Both the position numbers and the translations under genes were made by a program. The notes under the pieces are model-generated. The model was not told the DNA's origin. It saw only the letters and a program-made list of their open reading frames with translations, and searched no databases. From Heterotrichella gracilis (Eukaryota > Sar > Xanthophyceae > Tribonematales > Xanthonemataceae), in the NCBI GenBank assembly GCA_032358255.1, contig JAULBX010013207.1, positions 5,342 to 69,341 of the forward strand: a stretch of 64,000 bases of DNA, written 5' to 3'. Every line of letters begins with the position of its first letter. Position 1 is the stretch's first letter. Of this stretch, positions 46,910-58,454 are shown in pieces.

Positions 46910-49587
46910 GATTCGGATGGGTTACCCTGGGGTATGGGTTCGATCGATCAGGATGCTATCGCGTGGTGCCGAAGCTGGGACCGGGCTGGATATGGCTGTG
47001 GCAGGCCAGCTGATGTCGCTGCCGTCAAGCTTGGCTACTTGATGGTGGGATATATTGGGTGGGAAAGGAGGTGTTCTACCGGTGTGTCGTCAGGACCCGC
47101 ATGGCCCCTTCGAGATCTGCACATGTGGGGCGGTTGTCACGGCTACACAGGCACTGCATCGGTGGAGCAAAGCGAGATAGGTACACGGAGGAAGTAGCTT
47201 GGCTATTGGTGGCACACCTCGCCGCGAGCACTGTACACCGTCAACGTACCAGTGGTGACCGTACAGGTTCCTGATGACAGGTATACGCAAAGGTAACGGG
47301 CTATTAGCATGGCCTATACCGGCTCCGAACTACTCAGGTTTCACTGGAACGTGCTCATCGCCACCCCGGGGTTCCGTACCACCACAGGTCCGGCTGTGAC
47401 GTTCGAATGTGCCAAGAAAGCAAAGCAGTACGGGGCATTAACGATCGTCACCACAAAGTACGCTGCTTTTGTCACTGATAGCGCGGCAGGGCTTGCCGCG
47501 TATATCGATAACGGAGAAGGGCAGGGCACATAGACACATTCCCGGGTTCTTAGGTCTGGTTGAGTGTCGATGCCAAACGCCAGGAGAGAGGTGAGCATGC
47601 ATGCGACCTACGCAGTGTGACAGTGTTCGACGCGTTGTCTCGGGTTTTGTTACCTGAGAGTTGACGGCAACGCGCGGGATGGGCATCCCGAGCCCGGCGA
47701 TGCATGGTGGGCAGAGCATTGCAGCGCGCACAGTGAGTTTTGAGTACAACCGACTTCTACCACTGTCTTTTGTGCCCCAGCAGGCGAGTCGGTCCGAGGC
47801 TCCAGTCCAAGAGACCAACTTGCCAGTTCGCATTATCTGGCAGCTCCAGTCGAGGAGACCAACATGGTACAATATGGTGATCAGCTTTTGGATCAAACCA
47901 AGATGTCCATTTATTATTTAATTTGACATCCTCGCGTTCAGTTGCAATAGCAAAAAGCTACTACCCCTTGTTCTCGTACTCAATCAGATCGCCATACGAT
48001 CATAACTAATTCACGGCAACAAAATCACACTAGGTTTCCACAGGTATTCGTACCAGCAAAAACGTACCAGCAAAGCAGAATTGTACCGTTTAGAAACGTA
48101 ATCCCACCTCGACTGACGTACCACAGGAAGCGAGAGGTTTCAAGCACACTCTGCGGGACACCTCGATGGCACAAAACATCGCCGCACTATCGCCGCAGCT
48201 ATCGCTAGCGACCCGAGTGTATTTTCTGTTGTTATGGCCACTTGCATCTTGATCGCTGCGGTTTTGTCACGATTGTCCTCACGTGAATTATAAACCCTTG
48301 CGTGTATATACGAGAGCCGTTTGGGTTGGTAGCCAGTGGGTTGTGGGGGTCTTGTGCCATATGCAAGCGGTGGCAACCGCTCAAGCCAATGTTTCACCAT
48401 GTAATATGACGACAAGTTTTTATTGCCGAGTTGAAGCGTCATGTTGTTCTCCACCCTGGGTGCCCTGCCATGGTTCCGTAACCCTGTGCGTGACACAAGC
48501 AGCGGTGTAGGTAGGGTACGGCTGTTGCATATCTCCCGTAGAAGGCTGCTTTTAAGAGGGCCTTTGGTACCGGTACTTGGTTCTACCGTGAGAGTGTTAT
48601 AACGCTGACCCATCTACCCCGCACATGGCGCCAACTTGCCACGACCGTGCAGTCCCTCATGAGCATATAATAACCGCTGAGCGTACAAATGCAGTGCTAC
48701 GTGGTCAAGTTCATACATAATAATAATACAACCGGGTTGTTAATGCACCGGCAACCCGGTACACGGTTGGCTTGAAAGCTAATTGTTAAACAGTGTTAAC
48801 CATCTGAGAAGCAAGTCGAATACAAACAGGGGAAAAGGACAAAAACCAAAACCTGCAATCAGCTGCAAACGGAAGTATGATCGTTCAGAACAATGTGCAG
48901 CCCACTCCCATACAAATCCCAAAAAAGGGTTTGGATAACCCTGTCCATGAATAGCATCAGAGCAAGCTGGTGCACACCTGTCACTGAGGAGAACTGTTGT
49001 GCACCAAATCGTTGAGCCACAGATCAGCAGTCAAGGCCACAAGAGTGTTGCAAGGGTTGCAAGGGTCTGCCTGCCCTCAAAACCCTAATTCTTATTAAGG
49101 TGGCCCAAACACAGCGCTCACGCACGGGACATGGTGAGCAAGCCCCCCCCTACCACCCCCCACCCCCCCGGTTCAGCACCAGCCTCCTCGAACTGCTCTT
49201 GCTTGAAGCATCCCACGTGGAACTGCACCGCAGATGTGAAACTGCATCGGCACCCATGACCACCAGATATGCAGGCCCCGTCTCCCGCTCCAGCGCAAGC
49301 CCCCCCCGCTGGGCCCCAAACCCTTATGTAGGTTCCAGCGCCTCTGCCAACTCCAGTCCCCAGCACACACACCCTTGTAGGGTGTGCACGCGTGCCCCAG
49401 CCCGCCGCCATGCCCAGCCGCCGCCCGGCGGCTGGGCCAGCCGCCGCCGCCAGGAGCATGTCGGGACCGAAAGCTAGCAACTGGCGGTGCGGACCAACCC
49501 CACACACACTGGCCCTGGCAGCTGGACGCCGCAGCCCACCCAGCACCCACCAGCCCCTCTCTTCAGCGCTCCTCCCCCCGCGCCCAC
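46910..49587. other. Intergenic stretch with one small unrecognised ORF
   Basis: Apart from the small ORF at 47309-47533 I see no gene. The part from 47 to 48.9 kb lacks exon echoes and CCCTAAA tracts. The downstream end of the TBC gene (final exon) probably lies between 49120 and 49480 but could not be fixed. Confidence 0.45.
47309..47533 (+). CDS. Small ORF, 74 residues, unknown
   Basis: ATG-started frame reading MAYTGSELLRFHWNV, then a Thr/Ala-rich body and TAG-terminated end near NGEGQGT. It has no signal peptide or motif I recognise, and no neighbouring exon obviously joins it. It may be chance. Confidence 0.2.
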   Translation: MAYTGSELLRFHWNVLIATPGFRTTTGPAVTFECAKKAKQYGALTIVTTKYAAFVTDSAAGLAAYIDNGEGQGT

Positions 49588-52500
49588 CTGCCCGCCGCCT
49601 CCGCCAACCCCGGCCCCACATCGAACGCCGCAGCGGCTGCCAGCAGCTGGTCGGGGGTGAAATCCAGCGCCGCCAGGTGTCGCCCGTTGAGCGTTGCCAG
49701 CAGGTGCTCGAATGGCTGCGCCAGGAGCTGGTCCTGGGAGCATTGGAGTAGTGCCAGGCCCACCTGGAACACCGCCTGTGGGGGGTTGGGGAGAGGGGTG
49801 GGTGAGACGGGGAGAAAGGGAGGGTGGGGGCTAATCACAATTCAAAAAATATGTGTATAATATACGGTATGTGTATAGTGTAGGGGCTGAACCAACCTGC
49901 CCTGGCCAGCTGCAACAGAATGGCCCTTGCCACCCTTGGGTTAGGGTTAAGGGTTGCGCCCTGCCCCAGCCTGCCATAGCCACCAGCCCTGCCCCATGCT
50001 GCCCTCCCCACCACCCCGATTGCACATACATACCCTGCCAGCCCAGCACACTGGTGCGCCCACCCCCGTCTTCACCCCACCACCACCACCGACGCACCTG
50101 TATGCCCGCCGCATCACCACCGCCGCAGCGCACCTGTATGCCTGCCACATCGCCACCACCACCACCCCCACCGCCACCGCTGCGGCACACCTATATGCTC
50201 TCAACGCAGCCCACGCCTACCCCCCCAACCCCACCACCCGTCCGCCGTACGGCGCACCTGTACTCCCTTGCACCATGACTACGTCCCACATGCGCAGCGG
50301 CAGGGTGTAGGCCATGAGCATGATGAACCACTGGCTGCAGTGCAAGCCCCTAAACCCTAAACCTAAACCCCAAGCAGCCGCAGGGTGCAAGTGCAGTGCA
50401 GGTCCGTACTCCTTCCACCCAAATGCAAACCCAACCCCCCGATCACCCCCCACCCCACCCGCTGCGCACCTGTATCCCCTGCATCATCACCACGTCCCAC
50501 ACCCGCAGCAGCAGGTGCAGCGGCAGGGTGTAGGCCATGAGCGTGATGAACCACTGGCTGCAGTACAGGTGCGCGCTCACGTGCTCCCCCGCAAGGTGCG
50601 CGGCCAGGGGGGGCAGCCATTGGGCAACCAGGAAGTCAAACTGGGGGGGGGGCAGGGGGAGGGGAATGGGTCAGTGGCAGGCGGGGAGCATGTGGGGCTC
50701 AAACTGAGGACTGTGCGTGCACATTTCCAACAGCAGGCTTTGACCCTATGCCCAAGCGCACACCCACTCCGCAGTCGAGGCCTGGCGAATGACGACCGCT
50801 GCCGCCGGACAAAAAAGAAGACACTGATTAAAAAACTAAAAAGGTGTCCATAGTACCCACTGACCCATTCACTTGGTGGGACAAAGAGCTCTTGGCCATG
50901 CATGAAGAGCAGAATGATCAAGACATGCCGGGCAAAATATCGCAGGGACTTGCACCACGCCACACTGGCCTGGCATGCTGGGCAGGCGGGAGGCCGCTGT
51001 GGGGGTATGCCACTGCATGTATGCAATAGACAGTGTCTGCGGCTGTGCAGGCGGAATATCCCCACCATGGCAGGAGCCCAAAAGCTCAAACCCGAGCCCT
51101 GCGCCCCACCCCACCCCACCTGGAAAATGAAAGCCGCCGCAGCAGCAGCCCCTCCTAACCTGCTGTGCCACCCCCCCTTGAGCAGCGCCACCGCCACAAA
51201 CTCTACCCCCTAACCTCCTTAACCCTATGTGGTTTTCCTTCCTTGCATTCAAAGCCCCAAAATCCGGTCCTACGCCTCACTCACACGCACCTGGAACATG
51301 CACAGCCTCAGCAGCGGCAGCCCCTCCTGGTACATCCCCTCCATTGGCGGGCTGTGCCGCTCCCCCTTGAGCAGCGCCACCAGGGTCCAGAAGGCATCCT
51401 CCTCGCTCATGTACAGCAGCAGCAGGCCCGCGATGAAGCCCATGCCCTGCACATACCCCACCTGCGGGGGTGGCCAAGAGACGGGTGAAGTGAAGGGGGG
51501 AGGGGAGAGGGGAGAGGGGGATGGGGAGAGGGGAGAGGGGCCCCTGGCTGTGCACGCTGAAGGTGTGAGCAATCCCCGTGTATTTTCAGCTTGCAAAGTT
51601 TGTGCACAAGGAGGAGAGAGAGAATCTTCCTCGCTCATGTCCAGCAGCAGCAGGCCCGGAATGAAGCCCTTGCCCTGTATGTACCCCACCTGCGGGGGGG
51701 GTGAAGCGGCAGGGTGAAGGGAGGTGGTTGCGCCTGGTATGTTGCGTGCTGTGCAAGGGCGGGACTGCTAGTTGGCCAAGTTATAGGAACCCACGTAGCC
51801 GTCTGGCTATGGTGGGTTAAAGTGCTTGGTAGAGGCAGGTGGGACAGCATTATGCAAGAATGGGAGCTAGTTGCTGCGAATGGCTACCTTGCCATGGAGG
51901 TGGCCATCGAACGCCAGGTAGGCCTTGGAGCACGCTGAACAGGTAGGGCAAACCCTAAACCCTAAACGTTAACCAAGGTAGGAGCTAGTTGCTGCAGGCG
52001 GCACTTTGTCACTGCACGCCAGATAGGCCTTTTGTAGGGTTAAGGGTTTAGGGCCGGCACCCTGACATCGTACGCCAGGTAGATTGTTGAGGGGTTTAGG
52101 ATTTAGGGCCGGCACCTTGTCTTCGTACGCCAGACAGGCGTTTTGTAGGGTTTAGGGTTTAGGGCCGGCACCTTGTCGTCGTACGCCAGGTATGCCTTGA
52201 GTACGTTGAACAGCGAGCGCTGCCCCGGCCCCTGCTGCTTGGAGTAGAACACGTGGTGCGGGTAGGTCCTGCTCAGGTCACGGACTATCTCCAAGTCCCG
52301 GTGGGTGGCTTCTTGCAGTACTAGCTGGTCAAACAGGCCTGCACAAACAGGGGAGGTGTGTGTGGGAGAAACCCTAAACCCTAACCAGGGTGCTTGGACA
52401 GGAACACCTTGGTTTCCTGCCCCTGTCACCCAGCTGTTGGGGACACTCCAGTCAGGCGGGGCTGGAAGGTGCCGTCGGTATGCAGTAAAGTTCTTCAGCA

Positions 52501-53455
52501 CTAACCCCAACAGGATCTAAGCAGAAACGGTGTAAGCTTAAGGCTGAGCATCTGATGACCATAGCCCAGCAAAGCAGTGTTGAGCTCTATTGCTGTCTAG
52601 GTGCAGGCAGGCTATGGTGCGAGCCACGCCAGTTCAACTGTGGCAGTTGGCAATAGTGGAAAGCCACTGCACTGCGTCCCACCTTCGTTTCGGAGGAGCA
52701 TGTCTCGCCCTCCAGACAGCAGTTGCCAGGCCCTGCCACGCAGTTGGTCGGGAATCCCCGTCAACACCCGGCGTCGAACTGTGCCCTCGTTGGCAGACCG
52801 AAATTTGGCAAAATCAGCGATGCAGAGACCTGTGGCACGCAAGCGTCTGCCTTAAATATGATTCCCTCGAGCCTACGTGTTGCAGAACTGGCAAGGGCTT
52901 GAGTGAGTGAGGTGAGGTGGGAGGTGACATCTTTGTGCATGCATGCGAGAAACCCTGACAGATGCTATACAGTCACGATGCACAAGAACAGGCACCCTGA
53001 GGTCAAGATGCTGCTTGAAAAGTTCGCACTTAAGTGTGCATATTCTTACCAAGCATACTCCGCCACTCCGCGAGGCTGTGCTGCAGGTTTTCTGGGTGGT
53101 GTTGGGTTTCTGGGGTTTCAGCGCTTGTGGACCCATTCTGCCCGTCCCTCTCGTCATCGTCCAACTTGCTATTTCCCAGCAGAACAGTGGACGGAGACCT
53201 TCCACACCCATCAGTTGCACCAGCCAGGTCTGTTGCGAGCTGTCCTGACTTGGCCCTGGCATCTGGAAGCTCCGCAGCACCTGATTTTGTGGAATTTGTG
53301 TGGAATTTCTTGAATAGCAGAATTACTTGGTCACACGACGCTGTGCGGCCCTGGACCGTGGTCTCCACCTGACAAGGGCTCGACGTGGTCATGGTGGCAG
53401 CCTGGCTGGACGCAGTGGCTCCTGACGCGCTGCTAGGTGGAGACCAAGCCTCCAT
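49588..53455 (-). CDS. TBC-domain Rab GTPase-activating protein (3' end unresolved)
   Basis: Stimulates GTP hydrolysis on Rab-family GTPases in membrane traffic. Exons: 53050-53455 (ATG at 53455), 52683-52829, 52172-52338, 51291-51461, 50470-50640, 49588-49775; all phases close, and a last short exon should follow below 49588. The N-terminus is Ser/Thr-rich, followed by [12 protein letters not shown] landmarks: [17 protein letters not shown], arginine-finger motif [24 protein letters not shown], glutamine-finger motif [35 protein letters not shown] and FQVGLALLQ. Both catalytic fingers are intact, so it should be active. The target Rab is unknown. Four of its introns contain exon echoes, one with a copy of the glutamine-finger exon. 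Confidence 0.92.
50095..50360 (-). repeat. Echoes of TBC exon 50470-50640
   Basis: About 50253-50342 is a long copy of the exon's end, still encoding [19 protein letters not shown] on the minus strand but missing a few codons. Shorter GCGCACCTGTATGCC-GCC fragments recur at about 50132-50160 and 50093-50112. CCCTAAACCTAAACCC follows the long copy. Confidence 0.82.
51622..51689 (-). repeat. In-frame copy of the TBC glutamine-finger exon
   Basis: Upstream of exon 51291-51461 lies a copy with its own CCGCAG acceptor that reads [20 protein letters not shown], compared with [20 protein letters not shown] in the working exon. It lacks the rest of the exon and any clear donor. It is the only echo here that keeps an open, motif-bearing frame. 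Confidence 0.85.
51880..52171 (-). repeat. Donor-echo ladder joined by TTTAGGG tracts
   Basis: The working border at 52165-52200 (GGCCGGCACCTTGTCGTCGT, then ACGCCAGGTATGCC on the plus strand) is repeated at about 52102-52142, 52055-52085, 51998-52032 and 51885-51925. Each unit is about 45-70 bases and most carry GGGTTTAGGGTTTAGGG or a worn version. Similarity falls with distance from the exon. Confidence 0.88.
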
Positions 53456-54336
53456 AGTCCTCAGCCCTGGTCAACATGCTGGTTACAGTGGCAGCTACAT
53501 CACGGCGACAGCGACAGTCGATAGGTGGTACACTCAGGTCCGTCAAGAACCCTGGAACAAGTGCAATGGACACGAAATTAAAGGAACGTTTGACAAGCCG
53601 CGAAACCCTTTATATTGCATGCAGGGGGAAGTGGGGATTGCACATTTTGCTTTCAATCCCCAACCTGTCATTGCCACTCCCCAGCTTTGAAGGCTCGACT
53701 GGAGGTGAAGGCTACAAAACAGTGAGAAGCAACCCACACGGGTTATTCCCGCCTGAAGCCGTGCAACCTGTCTTCCCACTGTTGCGTTTGGACAGATCGT
53801 GTTCTGAGCACTGCACTGCGCCATCCCCACGGCATCCTTCCTTCTGAGGGCTCAGATACGAACGGTCTTTTACGAATAGAGCAGAACAGTAGCCTTTACA
53901 CACCAGCTCACCTCGTGACATCACAACGAGGCTCTTATCAACGTTGTAACGCTGCTGGTGTGGCAAGCCAGTGGGTAGACCGTAGCAGCACCCTCGCTGA
54001 ACCATAGCTTCCTCTCACAATGCTGGTGACATCGGCAAGGCTCGCAGACTGCCGTTCCGTGCAGGCGTCTACTTCCTGTCAGGTGTGTAGGATAACCATA
54101 TCTGCTACCTGCATGTGTTGCCTTGTTGAGCTGGTTTGGTTCCGCAACAAGTGCGAAAGAACCCTCTGGGCAACGTGGCTGGCCTGAAAGCCACAATGTG
54201 GCAAGAGGCACTGGGAGGTGGAGGAAACAGGTTGTTTCCTGTGGGCAAGCACTGTCTGTTAATGCTGTCAAATTGTACGGCTTCGGGATCTCCCAGCACA
54301 GCTGCTGTGGTATTCAAGGGTGTGGCATCAACACCC
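53456..54336. other. Divergent intergenic stretch
   Basis: This lies between the TBC start and the proposed SRPBCC start. I see no gene or strong repeat. Promoters of both genes should be here. Confidence 0.4.
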
Positions 54337-57300
54337 ATGCCATGTGCCCTACTGCTCCTTGCACAACCCAACAAGGGAGTGCAGATACGCAATTCACGTC
54401 TGTATGCTGCCAGACGCAGTGTTAACCTTCTGCCACAACTCCAGCCCTCCTCCACTCCCATTGCCATCCAAACAGCCTGCCACATGTGCATGAGCCTGGC
54501 AATATTTACCCTCCTCCTCCACCTCCCCTGCACCCTTTCCCACCTTGCCCCACAACCACACCACCACCTTCGCAGTCCCTCCCCTGCGTGGCATCCCCCC
54601 GCCAGCAGCCACCCCACCGCAGACACCCCACCACCCTGTCAGCCAGGACCAGCCGAAACCCCGCACCCCGCGCCTTCTTCACCGGCGCAACCCAGCTGTC
54701 GGCAATCGCACCCACCAACGGGGCCAGGTGGACAGCGGCGCAATGGCTAGAGAACAGGTGAGTGAAGAAAAAGACTGGCCCATGCCATGTATGCACGCAT
54801 AAGCAAGGCGCACACCAATGCGGCCAGGTCACCTGGCAGGTGGGCAGCGGCGCAACGGCTAGAGAACAGGTACCGTGAAAGGGAAATTGTCGCGCAGGCC
54901 ATGTATGCATGCATATGCAACGCACGCACTAAGGGGTAAGGTGGACAGCAGCGCAATGGCTTGAAAAAAGGTAGGGCAAAGGGGTTGGTTCATGCCATGT
55001 ATGCACGCATATGCAACGCACATGACTGGAATTTTTGGTGAGCTTTTTTACCATTGGCCACAAGTACTGTATTAATACACCAGGTTCAATAAGGCACACC
55101 ACAGTAGCACCTTCGGCCGCAATCGTAACGCAGCTTTTCCCTCTCCTTTTGCAGTGCCGAGGCCGAGGTGCCTGTGCCCCTTGAGGAGGCCTGGCGCCTG
55201 TGGGAGGATCGGGAGCTCATCCCGCAGTGGATGCCCTGGATCAGCAGTGTGAAGGTGCAGGAGCAGGACACAACCATGTCACGGTGAGAGGCACAGCATG
55301 GTGAATTAGGGTTCTGTAGGGTTTTAGACTGGTTGCCGGGCTTAGCACCACATCTTTAGGGTGCAGGCGGAGGCCACAACCATGTCACGGTGAGGACCGT
55401 CATTAGGATTTCAGGTTAAGGATAGGGTTCAAATCACTCGGTCAAGGTGCAGGCGGGAGAAACAATTGTGTCACGGTGAGGACCACATCAAGGTTTGCAG
55501 GCGGCCAACAGGGTTGCAGACCGGTGCTAGGGTTTCAGTCCGATGGTAGGGTTTTCCTTGGTGATAGGGCGTGGACCACCGTGTTAAGTGCAGATGAGAA
55601 TATGTACGTTGGCAAAGCCACTATCATATCACTTAATGATGCAAAGCCCGCTGCAGTACTACCTCATGGGATTATCACTGGGATTATCTGACATCAGTTC
55701 TCACCCTCCTGTGTTCCCTCCCCTTCCAGCTGGACCCTCTCCACCTACCAGTTCAACCGCCAGTGGCAGTTCTCGTGGCTGGCAAAGAACCTGACGCCCG
55801 TCAAGTACCAAAAGGTGAAACTTTAAACTCTCACCCTAGAACTTAAAGCCTTAACACTTCTCGTGCCTGGCAAAGAATCTGACGCCTGTCAAGTACCAAC
55901 AGGTAAACCTATAATGGCTTTGCTACGGTGTTCGCAGCTGTGGTGCAACCCCATTTACCTACAGCACGTTGTGTGCTGGTGGCCGATGGACATGTTCGGC
56001 ATGCACTTGAATGCACACGCACAATATGAATGTGCGTATAGGGTGTACCGAGTGGTAAGTCAGGAAATCATGCTAATGTGTCAGTGGAACAGGTAAACCA
56101 CTGAACGTAGAGTGGTACGTACATAAATAATACCTAAAAACCACCTTTTGCCATTTTCTAGACAAGCTTTTTTGTTGTTGTTGGTTAACAAGGGAGTGCA
56201 CGCTTCTTGCCTGGCACGGGGGGCTGACATGTGCATTGGGAAGGATGGGAATGGGTCACGGGCATGGGCATGTTGCTGAGGAGGGCCATCGCTGTCTTGG
56301 AGTCGGCTGTGCGAGCCCTGACCATGGCTGGGTTTGGCGGGTATGCATGTGTGATTCGTGTGCATGTTCTCGGTGCCAGGCATGGCCAAGTGCAGACATG
56401 TTTGCCCTTGAGCGTTTGCACAAGAATTACACATGCATACCCACCAACCCCGCCATGGGGAGGACTGCACAGCGGACTCCAACGCGTTGGTCACCCTTAC
56501 CCACTGATCCTACCCCAGCACCCCCATTTGTAGTCGATGCTGCATGCCCTGCCATGTCCCAAGGGTTTTGGATTAAGGGTTCAGGGCGCGTACTTGCATC
56601 CAGCTGGTACAGTGTAGCCCACGCAGCCGATGTTGTATTCCAAATACCCCAGCAAGGTGGTTTAGGGTTCATATAGGTGCATGGGCATGCTGGGTGCGGC
56701 ACGTCATGAGACTCAGACAAGCGCGGCGCGAGATGCCTTGCCATGCACTCGCCGCTAGCGTGGGTGGGTCAACCCTTGGTGAGGGTTTGGGCCACCTGTG
56801 TGCAGGCATGGTAGCTCCTACCCATACTGGCGCGGGCGGTAGAACAGCGATTCATCGTTGGAAATGAGTAAGAACATCGCAAGGACTCCTTGCCACCCGA
56901 TATCGCTATCGACCACTTGTTCTCACCTTCCCTTCCACTGCCTGCAGATCCACTGGCGCTCGGTGGATGGCTCAGTGTCAGGCAGCATCGGATCTGCGAT
57001 AGAGGTGCCAAACAGGCAAGTAGCAGGAACTAGCATGGGTACCTGCACTGCTAGTCTAGGCGTGACAGGGGTGAAGGCAGGATGCAGGGACCAGGGGAAT
57101 GTGTGGTAGTGGAGTGGTTAGATGGACCCCAAACCCTAAATGCGGAAGGGCCTGGCTTCCCAACAGCATGCATGTTTAATAGTAATTGAACCGGGTTGGA
57201 ACCGCTTAATAGGGATGGAAACGTTTTCCATCCCATTTCCCCCACCCTACACCCGTGCAACAGGGCCAGATCCGCGTCCCACCCAACGAAATTACCAACC

Positions 57301-58454
57301 CTACGTTCAAACCCTTTGGGTTTAGGCCAGATCTGCCGGATAAGTTGCTAGATCACCCAAAACCCTACAAATACCTGGGTTGTCTACAAAGCCTGTGACC
57401 CTGCCAAATCCTTTGCGTGCAGGGGCCAGATCCGCTTCTACCGCAAGACGCCCACCTCCTGCGGCGTGAAGCTCACAATATCCTACCAGGTGCCTGGCGG
57501 GCTGGCGCCTTTTGCAAACGTGCGCACCTTACACCCTACAATTTGCATCCTGCACGCCTGCCCTGTACCCTACATGCCATACCCCGCTTCATGGACCCTA
57601 CACCCAGCACAAAAAGCACACCAGGGCACCATGAAATGTGCATGCTGCAGTATGCCCTGCACACCCTGGCGCTGGGTCCTACACGTCACACCCCATGTTA
57701 TGCACCCTGCACCTGGCCACACCCCACTCACCAGCAGGCTACGCCCTGCACACCTGTAGACCCTGCATACTTTACCTCGCACCCCGCACCATCCACACCA
57801 TGCACCGTACAGGCAGATCCTGGTGGGTCTTGAGCGATGTATGGATTTGTAAGCTGCGTCTGTGAGCCACAACCATGTGCACACGCAGCGCGCTGGGCGT
57901 GGGGGCCCGATTGCGCTGTTGTTGGGTTTCACATAAACACCTGGGAACTGATAGAAACATGGCGCATGGGCATGCGTGCCTCATAGCAAGGGGCATGGTG
58001 TGCAATCACACTCATTTACCCTATCTCAAAATCAGAGATGCTCCATTCTTAGACATCCAGTGCATCCTCTTAATCGTATTGATGCAACGCCTGATTGCCC
58101 CTTACCCCCATGTGCACCTCTCACTGCTGACATCACGCGGTTCCCCACCCTTGGCTGAGCCACAATCATGTGCACTCAACAGTGAATGGGGGGCGCATGT
58201 CGACACTGCTGTGCAATTACACTGCAGGTGCACAGGCGTTCCATGCTCATCCAAACACCTCCTGCTCCTAGTCGTATCGATACATTACCTGATACCCTTC
58301 CTCCTCCATGTCACCTCTCACCACTGACCTCCTACGTTTCTCCCCCTCCCCGCAGCTGCTTACCCCCCTTGTGGAGGGCATCCTTTCGGCAGACATGAAG
58401 CGATTCTCCGATTACGCCACACAGCGCACAGGCATGGCCTCAAAGGCGCAGTGA
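54337..58454 (+). CDS. Plastid-type SRPBCC (polyketide cyclase/COQ10-like) protein
   Basis: Member of the START-like lipid-binding fold, plastid family of plants and cyanobacteria; ligand unknown. Firm exons: one ending at 54757 (…AAQWLEN), then 55155-55283, 55730-55814, 56948-57015, 57423-57489, 58356-58454 (TGA). Motifs: AEVPVPLEEAWRLWEDRELI, PQWMPWISSVKV, WTLSTYQFNRQWQFSWLAKN, HWRSVDGS, IRFYRKTPTSCGVKLTISY and ILSADMKRFSDYA. The 5' end is not settled. The exon ending at 54757 is open back to 54426 but has no ATG, so an upstream exon is needed. ATG 54337 (MPCALLLLAQPNKGVQIRNS) looks like a transit peptide and could supply it. The donor after 57015 is GC (AACAG|GCAAGT). Echoes occur in nearly every intron. 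Confidence 0.85.
54720..55010 (+). repeat. Donor-echo ladder in the SRPBCC first intron
   Basis: The working border GGTGGACAGCGGCGCAATGG, CTAGAGAACAGGTGAG at 54727-54763 is repeated at about 54839-54875 and 54938-54973. Each copy is followed by a CATGCCATGTATGCACGCATA-GCAA block (near 54781, 54900 and 54994), giving three tandem units of roughly 100-115 bases. Confidence 0.88.
55360..55910 (+). repeat. Further SRPBCC exon echoes
   Basis: Copies of the exon 55155-55283 border (ACAACCATGTCACGGTGAG) lie at about 55374-55396 and 55447-55484. A nearly intact copy of the exon 55730-55814 end (CTGGCAAAGAATCTGACGCC, TGTCAAGTACCAACAGGTAAA) lies at about 55859-55907. Copies of exon 57423-57489's start occur near 57262-57290 and 57327-57345. 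Confidence 0.82.

Noticed and set aside
49118-49621. Gly/Ala-rich 167-residue minus-strand ORF as a separate gene
   Set aside because: It overlaps the last firm TBC exon and its start is not ATG-supported; it may contain the TBC terminal exon but the frame could not be chosen.
54136-54750. 204-residue plus-strand ORF as a gene of its own
   Set aside because: Its 3' half is in a different frame from the exon that joins correctly to the SRPBCC exons. Only its ATG-proximal part around 54337 is plausible as the transit-peptide exon.
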